From positions 32,031 to 69,061 of the forward strand of contig FR894550.1 of assembly GCA_000436115.1 (NCBI GenBank): 37,031 nucleotides of DNA. Reading direction: 5' to 3'. Origin of the DNA: Firmicutes bacterium CAG:534. Its GTDB lineage: Bacteria; Bacillota; Clostridia; Lachnospirales; Lachnospiraceae. The notes under the pieces are model-generated. The model did not search any database. It was given only the letters and a program-made list of their open reading frames with translations, and had not been told where the DNA came from. Positions within the stretch are counted from its first letter, which is position 1. Every line of letters starts with the position of its first letter. A program made the position numbers and the translations under genes. This document shows positions 1 to 7,097 of this stretch, piece by piece.

Positions 1-688
1 CCGAACAGGCATAGACATGCTCCTTTCCGAACAGCAGGATTTCTCCATTGGTACCGATATCCACCGCAAGGATCCCTTTCCGTCCGTCCAGCTTCTTTAT
101 AATGGTGTACACGGCCAGAGCGTCCGCCCCCACAAAGCCCTGGATGGCAGGCAGGACGATGAGCCTTGTGTGCTGCAAAAATACAAATCCCAGTTCTTTT
201 CCCTGCTGGATCCTGCTTCCTTCATACCCCTTGTGAAAAGGTGCCCTCGTCAGTCCTTCCAGGGAAATTCCAAGAAGGATCTGGCACATGGCCGTGTTTC
301 CTGCCACCACAGCCCTTTGGATTTTCCGGCCCCCTGAGACCTCCTGCGCCAGTCTGTCAAGCTGTTTCGTGATCGCAGCCTTAAGCTTTTTCGCATGCTC
401 CGGCCCTTCCTCGTAATAAAGGATCCTGCTCACCACATCACTTCCGGCAAAGCGCTGGGCGTTTACCTCCGTTACTGCGCCAAGCTGCTTTCCCTCTGCC
501 AGATCCCATAAAACCGCCGCAACGGTAGTCGTTCCAACATCAAAGGTGATCCCAAGTCCCTGCCCTTTGTCCCTTTGAAAGCCCTCCGGAAAGATCATTT
601 CCTGCCCTTTGGGATTTTCAATCTGTTTCCATAAACCGCAGCCGTCGCAGGTCTCCTTCCTGCATCCGGCACAATGCCTTACTTTCAC
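1..688 (-). CDS. ASKHA/DUF4445 domain protein (corrinoid-activator type), 3' end cut by window
   Basis: Reading the minus strand from a GTG at 688 gives 229 uninterrupted codons running off the left edge. AGGAAG lies 6 nt before the GTG and an in-frame TGA at 722-724 closes the frame upstream, so GTG is the only good start. The N-terminus has a cysteine cluster (HCAGCRKETCDGCG). Then come the marks of the DUF4445 sugar-kinase/actin fold: a phosphate loop FDVGTTTVAAVLWDL, NAQRFAGSDVVSRI, VVAGNTAMCQILLGI, LPAIQGFVGADALA and VDIGTNGEILLFG. This family includes RACo-type ATPases that reductively activate corrinoid proteins of methyltransferase systems; the leading cysteines could hold an Fe-S cluster or metal (inference). 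Its client protein is not in view. A minus-strand promoter TTGAGG-N18-TATGAT (721-750) precedes it. The family is clear; the physiological partner is not. Confidence 0.88.
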   Translation of the reverse strand, partial: MKVRHCAGCRKETCDGCGLWKQIENPKGQEMIFPEGFQRDKGQGLGITFDVGTTTVAAVLWDLAEGKQLGAVTEVNAQRFAGSDVVSRILYYEEGPEHAKKLKAAITKQLDRLAQEVSGGRKIQRAVVAGNTAMCQILLGISLEGLTRAPFHKGYEGSRIQQGKELGFVFLQHTRLIVLPAIQGFVGADALAVYTIIKKLDGRKGILAVDIGTNGEILLFGKEHVYACS

Positions 689-720
689 CTGTTTCTTCCT
701 GTCCTTTCTTTTGCCAGTGT

Positions 721-750
721 ATCATAAAATAAGCCTTGCAGATACCTCAA
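721..750 (-). promoter_or_regulatory. Putative promoter of the ASKHA gene
   Basis: On the minus strand TTGAGG (745-750) and TATGAT (721-726) are separated by 18 nt, 33 nt before the GTG start. It lies back to back with the plus-strand promoter at 759-787, so the two genes are transcribed divergently. Confidence 0.5.
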
Positions 751-758
751 ATTTCATG

Positions 759-787
759 TTGCATTTTCCCCTTCCGTCCCCTATTAT
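759..787 (+). promoter_or_regulatory. Putative promoter of the methyltransferase gene
   Basis: TTGCAT (759-764), a 17-nt spacer and TATTAT (782-787) sit 43 nt upstream of the ATG at 831. Spacing is ideal and both boxes are near consensus. Confidence 0.55.
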
Positions 788-830
788 CATTTATAGATAT
801 TGCAAAATAAGTCTGAAAGGAACCAAATTC

Positions 831-1694
831 ATGTGGATTGCAGATAACTGGAAGGATTATGAAGTGATCGATACCTCCTGTGGAGAAAAATTGGAGCGCT
901 GGGGACGCTATATCCTTCTCCGTCCCGATCCCCAGGTCATCTGGAACACCAAAAAGGAACGGAAGGAATGGAAGCATCTGAACGGTCATTACCATCGCAG
1001 CAACAAAGGCGGCGGAGAATGGGAATTCTTTGATCTGCCAAATGAGTGGAGCATCCGGTACGGAGAGCTGACCTTCCATCTGAAGCCTTTCAGCTTTAAG
1101 CATACGGGTCTTTTCCCGGAGCAGGCTGTAAACTGGGACTGGTTCGGAAATCTGATCCGCCAGGCAGGCCGCCCTGTAAAAGTCTTAAACCTTTTCGCCT
1201 ATACCGGCGGCGCAACCCTGGCTGCCGCTCATGCCGGCGCAAGCGTCACCCATGTGGACGCTTCTAAGGGAATGGTTACCTGGGCCAAGGAAAATGCAGC
1301 CGCTTCCGGTCTTTCTGACGCCCCCATCCGTTATCTGGTAGATGACTGTGTGAAATTTGTAGAACGTGAGATCCGAAGAGGAAATACCTATGACGGCATC
1401 ATTATGGATCCTCCTTCTTATGGAAGAGGCCCTAAGGGAGAGATCTGGAAGATCGAAGAAAGCATTTACCCTTTCCTGGAGCTGACCGAGCAGCTTCTGT
1501 CAAAGGACGCCCTGTTTTTCCTGATCAATTCCTATACCACAGGGCTTCAGCCCGCCGTTTTGACCTATATGCTAAACACCGCTATTGTGGCAAAGCATGG
1601 AGGACAGGCTGTTTCCTCCGAGATCGGCCTTCCCGTAACCTCCAAGGGTCTTGTGCTTCCCTGCGGGGCAAGCGGACGCTGGACCAGGTCATGA
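831..1694 (+). CDS. Class I SAM-dependent methyltransferase (RlmI-like)
   Basis: A 287-residue protein. The open frame extends back to 609, but that part overlaps the promoter and lacks a ribosome site; the ATG at 831 follows GAAAGGA at 9 nt, so it is chosen. SAM-binding motif I is LFAYTGG (about residues 121-127), followed by an acidic ribose contact in THVDAS, and motif IV is DPPSYG (193-198). DPPSYG with LFAYTGG is typical of RlmI/RlmK-type enzymes that methylate 23S rRNA, but the N-terminal PUA domain of RlmI is missing, so this is the short version common in Clostridia. Substrate is inferred. It stands alone, divergent from the ASKHA gene, and its stop overlaps the convergent DUF2752 gene by 6 nt. 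Confidence 0.85.
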   Translation: MWIADNWKDYEVIDTSCGEKLERWGRYILLRPDPQVIWNTKKERKEWKHLNGHYHRSNKGGGEWEFFDLPNEWSIRYGELTFHLKPFSFKHTGLFPEQAVNWDWFGNLIRQAGRPVKVLNLFAYTGGATLAAAHAGASVTHVDASKGMVTWAKENAAASGLSDAPIRYLVDDCVKFVEREIRRGNTYDGIIMDPPSYGRGPKGEIWKIEESIYPFLELTEQLLSKDALFFLINSYTTGLQPAVLTYMLNTAIVAKHGGQAVSSEIGLPVTSKGLVLPCGASGRWTRS

Positions 1695-2165
1695 CCTTAA
1701 CAGGCTGATCCTGTTAAGAATCCTATGTAACAGGGCGCTATACCCGGGTATCTTATCCGCAAACAGATTATGTTCCTGATAAACATAGGGCACTCTTCCC
1801 GGAAAATACAGATACATCCGGTAACCGTAAATTAAGAGCGTGCCTGCCACCAGAAGGATCAGCGCAGGCCCAAGCCGTTTCACCCGCTGTCCCTTCAGAT
1901 AACGGAAATAAGCGCAGTACGACAAGAAGGATACAAACAGAAAAATGGCGGGATTGAGACTTGCCGCCCGCAGAACCTGTCCTTTCAGCAGAAAAAGTCC
2001 TGCCCTGGTAAGGCCGCAGCCCGCACAGGGAATTCCCGTAACGATCAGCAGCGGGCAGAAGGCGTCATACAGTCTGTGGGAAACCAGATAATAAATTCCA
2101 TAAAGGGCCGCTACCGGCACAAAGCCCTTAATGTCCTTCCATAATCGTTTTGCCACCTGTCCCAT
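1689..2165 (-). CDS. DUF2752 family membrane protein
   Basis: A 158-residue hydrophobic protein with about four membrane spans. It carries the family signature of a cysteine pair before TR (IPCAGCGLTRAG, in the middle of the protein), which names DUF2752. No biochemical role is established for the family. The ATG at 2165 has GGGAG about 10 nt upstream. It is divergent from trpS and convergent with the methyltransferase, overlapping its last 6 nt, so it is probably a single-gene unit. Confidence 0.8.
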   Translation of the reverse strand: MGQVAKRLWKDIKGFVPVAALYGIYYLVSHRLYDAFCPLLIVTGIPCAGCGLTRAGLFLLKGQVLRAASLNPAIFLFVSFLSYCAYFRYLKGQRVKRLGPALILLVAGTLLIYGYRMYLYFPGRVPYVYQEHNLFADKIPGYSALLHRILNRISLLRS

Positions 2166-2274
2166 TTTTCTGATCTCCCTTTGCTTTTTCTTTCATTCTA
2201 TCCCAATCCCCTTTAAAAATCCACAGCTATCAATTTATTTCAAAGATATGGTGGGAAATTCTTTCCCGATAGTG

Positions 2275-2280
2275 TATAAT
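2275..2280 (+). promoter_or_regulatory. Probable -10 box of trpS
   Basis: A perfect TATAAT preceded directly by TG lies 53 nt before the trpS start. The -35 region is weak (TGGGAA at 2252-2257, 17-nt spacer). The short leader carries only a 5-bp hairpin (GCGGA/TCCGC) and has no T-box, in contrast to aspS in this window. Confidence 0.5.
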
Positions 2281-2332
2281 AGGAAAAGCGGACTTTCTCC
2301 GCCAGAATCGACACAAAAGGAGTTTATGAGAT

Positions 2333-3421
2333 ATGCCTAAAATAATCTTAACCGGGGACAGACCCACCGGACGCCTTCATGTAGGACACTATGTTGGCTC
2401 CCTGAAAAGAAGAGTTGAGCTGCAAAATTCCGGTCAGTTTGATGAAATATTTATTATGATCGCAGATGCCCAGGCCCTTACCGATAATGCAGAGCAGCCG
2501 GAAAAGGTACGCCAGAACATTGTCGAGGTGGCCCTTGACTACCTTTCCTGCGGTCTTGATCCTGAAAAATCCACACTTCTGATCCAGTCTCAGATCCCGG
2601 AGCTTTGCGAGCTTTCTTTTTATTACATGAACCTGGTTACCGTATCCAGACTGCAGCGCAATCCTACTGTGAAATCTGAGATCCAGATGCGGAATTTTGA
2701 AGCCAGCATTCCGGTAGGCTTTTTCACCTACCCCATCAGCCAGGCGGCAGATATTACAGCCTTTAAGGCAACCACCGTTCCTGTGGGAGAAGATCAGCTT
2801 CCTATGCTGGAGCAGACCAAGGAGATCGTGCGCAAATTTAATTCCGTCTATGGGGATACTTTGGTGGAGCCCGACATCCTGCTTCCCGACAATAAAGCCT
2901 GTCTGCGTCTTCCCGGTATTGACGGCAAGGCAAAGATGAGCAAATCTCTTGGCAACTGTATTTATCTTTCCGATACAGAGGAGGATGTTCGCAAGAAGGT
3001 CATGTCCATGTTTACCGATCCCAACCATCTTCAGGTTTCTGATCCGGGTAAGGTAGAGGGAAATCCGGTCTTTATTTATCTGGACGCTTTCTGCAGGGAC
3101 GAACTGTTTGCGGAATATCTTCCCGAATATGCAAATCTGGACGAGCTGAAGGCCCATTATACAAGAGGCGGTCTTGGAGATGTTAAGGTCAAGAAGTTCC
3201 TGAACAACGTGCTTCAGGAAGAGCTGTCTCCTATCCGTCAGAGAAGAAAGGAATGGGAAAAGGATATTCCCGCCGTTTATGAGATCCTGCATAAGGGCAG
3301 TCTTGCTGCAAGGGAGGTTGCTGCAAAAACCTTAGAGGATGTGAAGCGCTCCATGAAGATCAATTACTTCGATGACCATGCGCTGATCGCAGAGCAGGCG
3401 CAAAAATACTCTGAAAAGTAA
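2333..3421 (+). CDS. trpS: Tryptophanyl-tRNA synthetase
   Basis: A 362-residue class I synthetase that charges tRNA-Trp using ATP. The HIGH-type motif is TGRLHVGHYVG (residues 12-22), the substrate-pocket motif PVGEDQ is at 150-155, and the KMSKS loop is exact at 201-205. It is slightly longer than the usual ~330 residues and belongs to the RPTGRLHVGHY branch. AAGGAG lies 10-11 nt before the ATG; a competing ATG at 2325 leads to a stop almost at once. The DUF5721-like gene follows after 27 nt and is probably co-transcribed. There is no T-box in the ~50-nt leader, so tRNA-dependent attenuation is not evident. Confidence 0.96.
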   Translation: MPKIILTGDRPTGRLHVGHYVGSLKRRVELQNSGQFDEIFIMIADAQALTDNAEQPEKVRQNIVEVALDYLSCGLDPEKSTLLIQSQIPELCELSFYYMNLVTVSRLQRNPTVKSEIQMRNFEASIPVGFFTYPISQAADITAFKATTVPVGEDQLPMLEQTKEIVRKFNSVYGDTLVEPDILLPDNKACLRLPGIDGKAKMSKSLGNCIYLSDTEEDVRKKVMSMFTDPNHLQVSDPGKVEGNPVFIYLDAFCRDELFAEYLPEYANLDELKAHYTRGGLGDVKVKKFLNNVLQEELSPIRQRRKEWEKDIPAVYEILHKGSLAAREVAAKTLEDVKRSMKINYFDDHALIAEQAQKYSEK

Positions 3422-3448
3422 GGAAACAGATTTAGGAGAATTCCATTT

Positions 3449-3955
3449 ATGAAGGCATTCCGCATCAAAGAACTGAATCATTTTATGAGCAGGCTTTTAA
3501 AAAGCGATGCTTTCGATTGCTTTCTTCTTTCAGAGGGCACCGTTGTCACCTATAATACCTTTGTCATTGACGGTCATATGGTAAAGGAATTTTTTGCAGG
3601 GGATGTGGCAGATGGGGGAGAAATGCCGCCCTATGACTTTTCCTGCTGGGCGGATATGCGTCCCTTATGCTTTGATCTGATCAAAGGAAAACGCACTCCT
3701 GTAAGCTTTAAGTTTGTGCTTCACTTAAAGCCTGAGCTTGTGGCCGAAATCCTCAAAAAGGAAGAAAGCAGCGTTTCCCCTTCCGATATCAAGGCCTTTG
3801 TGCTGAATATAAAATACGATGGCAGTGAGCTTACCTGCATCACTGCCACCGCTTTTCATTCTTTTTTACCGGACAAAGCCCCTGACCGGCTTTGGGATCA
3901 GTTTATCCAAAGCTTTCTGGATGCAAAGGGCATCTCCTTTGAGGAGCTTTCTTAG
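3449..3955 (+). CDS. DUF5721-like protein
   Basis: A 168-residue soluble protein beginning MKAFRIKELNHFMSRLL, with FDCFLLSEGTVVTYNTF and DGHMVKEFF near the start. This N-terminal pattern matches what I remember of DUF5721, a family of unknown function found mainly in Lachnospiraceae; the name is from recall, not a search. There is no signal peptide or membrane span. AGGAG lies 10 nt before the ATG. It follows trpS by 27 nt and converges on the EAL gene, sharing 4 nt (3952-3955). Confidence 0.72.
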   Translation: MKAFRIKELNHFMSRLLKSDAFDCFLLSEGTVVTYNTFVIDGHMVKEFFAGDVADGGEMPPYDFSCWADMRPLCFDLIKGKRTPVSFKFVLHLKPELVAEILKKEESSVSPSDIKAFVLNIKYDGSELTCITATAFHSFLPDKAPDRLWDQFIQSFLDAKGISFEELS

Positions 3956-5886
3956 GCTTTTGCTTCTGTCTTTTCTTCAAAATCTTTCAGAAATTCCAGA
4001 AATTCTTTTCCCTTAATAGGTTTTGAGAAATAATACCCCTGCAGATATTCTACCTTATGGTCTATGAGATACTGCACCATTTCTTCTGTCTCCACCCCTT
4101 CTGCAACAACCTTTTTGCCGATGGATTTAAGCAGTTCAATGGCAGACCGTAAAAGGCGTTCCGCATTCTCTTTATTTTCTACCTTTTTATCAAATACCGG
4201 CCAGATCAGGCTCTTATCCAGCTTTACCAGATCATAACTGATCTGATTGATCTGTGCCAGGTTGGAATATCCCGTTCCAAAGTCATCCATGGAAAAGCTG
4301 AAGCCCATCCTGCGCAGACTGCTGATATTCTGCTCGAAGCTGGCTCCGAAATTAATGGTGGCAGTTTCGGTGATCTCCAAATTAATGAAGTTTGCAGGAA
4401 GTCCATACCAGTCCAGGATTTTTTTCAGTCTCTGATCCAGATGGGGAACTACCGCCTGGATTGCCGACAGGTTGACTTCAATATATTGAATGGAGGACTG
4501 ATCCAGCCTGTTTTCCTTGGCAAATGCAGCCACCAGCTCCAGGGTTCTGTCTCCAATGTCCAGGATAAGGCCCTTTTCCTCTGCGATCGGAATAAATTCC
4601 TCAGGGGAAACAAAACCAAGGTCCCCGCAGTTTTTCAGTCTCACCAGGGCTTCTGCGGAGGTGATGGCCTTTTCCTTTGTATTATAAATGGGCTGATAAA
4701 CCATTTCAAAGCCGTCTCCCGAGATCGCCTCGTCGAGCAGCTTATCGATCTGATCCCTTCTCTTTTTCTCTTCTATTACCTGTTCATTTAAAAAGCAGAT
4801 CTTGCAGGCGGAATGCTGCAGCTTTGCATCCATGAAGTTCAGAAGTTCGTCTACCTCCTGCCAGGAAGCGGTATATTTCTTAATATCCATGACGCTGATA
4901 TGGCAGATCAGACGGGCGTCATGGTATTCCTCTTTTCCAAGCTCAAGCTCCAGGCAGTGCAGCTTCTCCATCTCCTGCCTGATGTCCTTTGTCACCAGAA
5001 TGCTAAGCACCTGCGCCCTGGTACGGTAAATATCCTCCCCTGTATATTTCTCAAAGGCAGATTTTAAATACCGCATAGCCTCCAGCCCCTTATCCCGGCC
5101 GGCAATACGGTTAATGCGATCCAGGTTTTCGCAGCTTAGGCTGACCACATAAAGCTGCTTTTTGCGGGGATATTTCTCCGCCAGCATCTTATTAAATGCG
5201 CTTCTGTTAAAGCTTTCTGTTTCCGCATCATAATTTTCCCTCTGGTTTTCATAGGAAAAATAAATAGCCAGAAGCATCAGGGAAAAGCCAAGGCCCGAAA
5301 GCAGCAGATAGGGGAAGCACATCTGTACCAGCAGGATCACAAACCACAGAATGGTTCCGAAGGCTACCGAGGATTTCTGTTTTTTGCTGAGGATCCCTTC
5401 CCTGTGAAAGGCCGCCCTGATCCCAAGCACCGTATAAATAAACCCGCAGGCGTAAACCGTTATGACCATGGGGCCATAGGAATAGGCTGCTGTTCCGTCG
5501 TTATAATAATAGAGCTTTCCGTTTATGATTTCCAGCACTGCGATCCCAACCGGAACCAGCAAAACCCAAAGCTTCTTTGATCTGATCCTGTTTTGCGGAT
5601 CTGCCAGCATTCTGATATATAAATAGGTCAGGAACAACACCAGGATCACGCTAAAAATAAAGAACTGATGAAGAAGCCTGTTCACAGACGAGGAAACACT
5701 GTCCATATGCGTAATGGTATAGACTGTGCCCATATCAAGACATAAATTTAAAGCCATGCTGCCCAGCAACAGTTTAAAAAAATTGCTGGAACGTAGTTTT
5801 AGGTGTGGATTTTGAACATAATCCACACCTATTACAAAAAGAATTAATATCGCCGCTATCTGAAACCTGCAGTTTAACGCAAACAT
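3952..5886 (-). CDS. Membrane EAL-domain cyclic-di-GMP phosphodiesterase with degenerate GGDEF
   Basis: A 644-residue protein. Residues 1-215 form about seven membrane spans, 216-345 is a GGDEF-like fold with no GGDEF motif, and 390-640 is an EAL domain. All expected EAL catalytic features are visible: E412 (EALVR), N472 (VNLS), E504 (LEITE), DDFGTG 534-539, K555 (VKLDK), E596 (AEGVE) and Q616 (LQGYYFSKP). It should therefore hydrolyse c-di-GMP at the inner face of the membrane, with the membrane part acting as a sensor and the dead GGDEF as a regulatory domain (inference). Its own promoter is at 5962-5990. The start has only a weak ribosome site. No cyclase partner is in the window. Confidence 0.92.
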   Translation of the reverse strand: MFALNCRFQIAAILILFVIGVDYVQNPHLKLRSSNFFKLLLGSMALNLCLDMGTVYTITHMDSVSSSVNRLLHQFFIFSVILVLFLTYLYIRMLADPQNRIRSKKLWVLLVPVGIAVLEIINGKLYYYNDGTAAYSYGPMVITVYACGFIYTVLGIRAAFHREGILSKKQKSSVAFGTILWFVILLVQMCFPYLLLSGLGFSLMLLAIYFSYENQRENYDAETESFNRSAFNKMLAEKYPRKKQLYVVSLSCENLDRINRIAGRDKGLEAMRYLKSAFEKYTGEDIYRTRAQVLSILVTKDIRQEMEKLHCLELELGKEEYHDARLICHISVMDIKKYTASWQEVDELLNFMDAKLQHSACKICFLNEQVIEEKKRRDQIDKLLDEAISGDGFEMVYQPIYNTKEKAITSAEALVRLKNCGDLGFVSPEEFIPIAEEKGLILDIGDRTLELVAAFAKENRLDQSSIQYIEVNLSAIQAVVPHLDQRLKKILDWYGLPANFINLEITETATINFGASFEQNISSLRRMGFSFSMDDFGTGYSNLAQINQISYDLVKLDKSLIWPVFDKKVENKENAERLLRSAIELLKSIGKKVVAEGVETEEMVQYLIDHKVEYLQGYYFSKPIKGKEFLEFLKDFEEKTEAKA

Positions 5887-5961
5887 CTTATTTCCATCCT
5901 ATGTGGTATATTGTTATTGTTATGGCTCCCTCTTAAAAAGGTTCCTGTCTCTGACAGAGCT

Positions 5962-5990
5962 ATTATATCAAAAAATATTTATCTTTCCAA
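5962..5990 (-). promoter_or_regulatory. Putative promoter of the EAL gene
   Basis: On the minus strand TTGGAA (5985-5990), 17 nt, and a perfect TATAAT (5962-5967). The -35 lies inside the last codons of the DUF2812 gene. A small CTGTC/GACAG hairpin follows in the leader. Confidence 0.55.
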
Positions 5991-6530
5991 TTTCTTTTTT
6001 AATCTCTGATATCCAATGGCGGTTTGCGCAAAAATGACCAGATATAATACCAGCAGCGCTGCAAAAATTCCCTTGATAAAGGAATCCGCCCGTCCGCCTG
6101 CAGTGAACTGCACTCTGGTAAGCTGGGGAATGATGATCAGCAGGAAAATAATGATCAGCGGACAAATTCTGCCTCTTATCACTCTCTTTAACATTTCCAG
6201 TCTGGACTGATCGTCACAGAAGATCTTCTCTTCCCCTTCCATCTGACTCTGGGGCTTGCGGAAATAGCTGTAGCCATTTACATCAAACAGATACTCCCAG
6301 CCGCAGTCCGCAAACATCTGCACATACTCGTCCTTGTTCCTTATCCCATCCTGATTATAATCAAGCTGGTAAACCACATCCTCCGGCTCACAGGCCTCAA
6401 AATGATAAAGCATGCCGCCTGTAATCCTGGTGAGCTTCCAGCCCTTTTGCTGCTGTGCCCTCAGATATTCTGCCTCCTGATCATATTGGGTTACGGTAAA
6501 CATTTTAAATACAGTCTTTTTCTCTTTCAT
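5979..6530 (-). CDS. DUF2812 family membrane protein
   Basis: A 183-residue protein. The first ~110 residues are soluble and match the DUF2812 pattern (EAEYLRAQQQKGWKLT, GWEYLFDVNGYSYFRKP). They are followed by two membrane spans (about 120-140 and 150-170) and a basic tail. Its ATG overlaps the stop of the PadR regulator gene by 4 nt (6527-6530), so the two are translationally coupled. PadR-DUF2812 pairs are frequent in Firmicutes and are thought to be envelope-stress or drug-response modules; the molecular role is unknown. Confidence 0.85.
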   Translation of the reverse strand: MKEKKTVFKMFTVTQYDQEAEYLRAQQQKGWKLTRITGGMLYHFEACEPEDVVYQLDYNQDGIRNKDEYVQMFADCGWEYLFDVNGYSYFRKPQSQMEGEEKIFCDDQSRLEMLKRVIRGRICPLIIIFLLIIIPQLTRVQFTAGGRADSFIKGIFAALLVLYLVIFAQTAIGYQRLKKKLER

Positions 6531-6847
6531 CTCTCCATCTCCTCCTCAGCATTCCGGTGCAACCGCTCGATCCTTTTTCTTTCCAGCTCCAAAATCTCTC
6601 TTCCAAGCTGGGTGATCACATAGATTTTTCTTTTCTCCTCTTCCCTCACGAAGCTGATCACACCATCTTTTTCCATTTTGGACAGGCTTCCGTACATGGT
6701 TCCGGGGCTTAAAAGCACTTCCCCTCCGGTCATCTCCTTCACCTTCTGTACCACGCCGTATCCGTGGTTCGGCTGCTGCAGACAAAGCAAAATATAAAAT
6801 CCGGTTTCCGTCATAGGGACATATACTTTCCTGATGTGCGCATCCAT
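6527..6847 (-). CDS. PadR family transcriptional regulator
   Basis: A 106-residue winged-helix regulator. FYILLCLQQPNHGYGVVQKV is the recognition-helix region typical of PadR (LxxxxHGYxI), and GEVLLSPGTMYGSLSKMEKDG is the helix-wing region with the conserved TxYxxLxxLE-like stretch. PadR proteins repress their own operon and release DNA on ligand binding. The nested dyad over the -10 and transcription start (6926-6973) is the obvious binding site. It is first gene of a two-gene unit with DUF2812 (4-nt overlap). Confidence 0.93.
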   Translation of the reverse strand: MDAHIRKVYVPMTETGFYILLCLQQPNHGYGVVQKVKEMTGGEVLLSPGTMYGSLSKMEKDGVISFVREEEKRKIYVITQLGREILELERKRIERLHRNAEEEMER

Positions 6848-6925
6848 TTTCTTTTTCCTCTCTGTGCCTCATATACATTTCAGCTCTTTTTATTTCACCT
6901 CAATGCATGTTGCTTCTATACATCC

Positions 6926-6973
6926 TACTGCGATATATCGCACATCGATATATATGTATAATACATCGCAGTA
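6926..6973. promoter_or_regulatory. Nested dyad operator, probable PadR binding site
   Basis: TACTGCGATATAT (6926-6938) is mirrored by ATACATCGCAGTA (6961-6973) with one mismatch. Inside it ACAT (6942-6945) is mirrored by ATGT (6954-6957) around the same centre, 6949.5. The left arm also holds a perfect 14-bp palindrome TGCGATATATCGCA (6929-6942), and ATGTATAATACAT (6954-6966) covers the -10. The position over the -10 and start point suits autorepression. Confidence 0.7.
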
Positions 6974-6986
6974 CGATATATGTCAA
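6958..6986 (-). promoter_or_regulatory. Promoter of the padR-DUF2812 operon
   Basis: On the minus strand a perfect TTGACA (6981-6986), exactly 17 nt, then TATTAT (6958-6963). Transcription would begin near 6950, giving a leader of about 100 nt before the PadR start. Confidence 0.8.
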
Positions 6987-7002
6987 TCCTTTTTTTATTT
7001 TT

Positions 7003-7097
7003 TCCTCGTTTCTGCGCAAGCTTTTTGCGCATGCCGAGTTTGTGTCAAAGTGCGCGCAGACACAAATCTCGCGATTGAAAAATTTTATTTTTCAATC
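7003..7097 (-). repeat. Dispersed structured repeat element, copy A
   Basis: A 95-bp element repeated at 22827-22920 with about 92% identity (7 substitutions and one gap, counted by eye). Read on the minus strand it has three hairpins: arms GATTGAAAAAT/ATTTTTCAATC around 3 nt (7073-7097, identical in both copies); TTTGTGTC/GACACAAA around a 12-nt loop (7039-7066), extended by CGAG/CTCG with a bulge; and TGCGCAA/TTGCGCA around 5 nt (7013-7031). It ends with GAGGA. The stop codon of the MATE gene (7092-7094) lies inside the first hairpin. There is no U-run after any stem, so it is not an ordinary terminator. No other copy is seen in the window. Confidence 0.85.

Noticed and set aside
609..830. 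N-terminal extension of the methyltransferase frame
   Set aside because: It overlaps the ASKHA start and both promoters and lacks a ribosome site; similarity to the family begins at 831.
2348..3292. 314-codon minus-strand open frame
   Set aside because: It is antisense to trpS, whose motifs and start signals are complete.
7073..7097. Hairpin in the repeat as a plain rho-independent terminator of MATE
   Set aside because: No U-run follows on the minus strand, the MATE stop lies inside the stem, and the hairpin is part of a longer conserved element present elsewhere.
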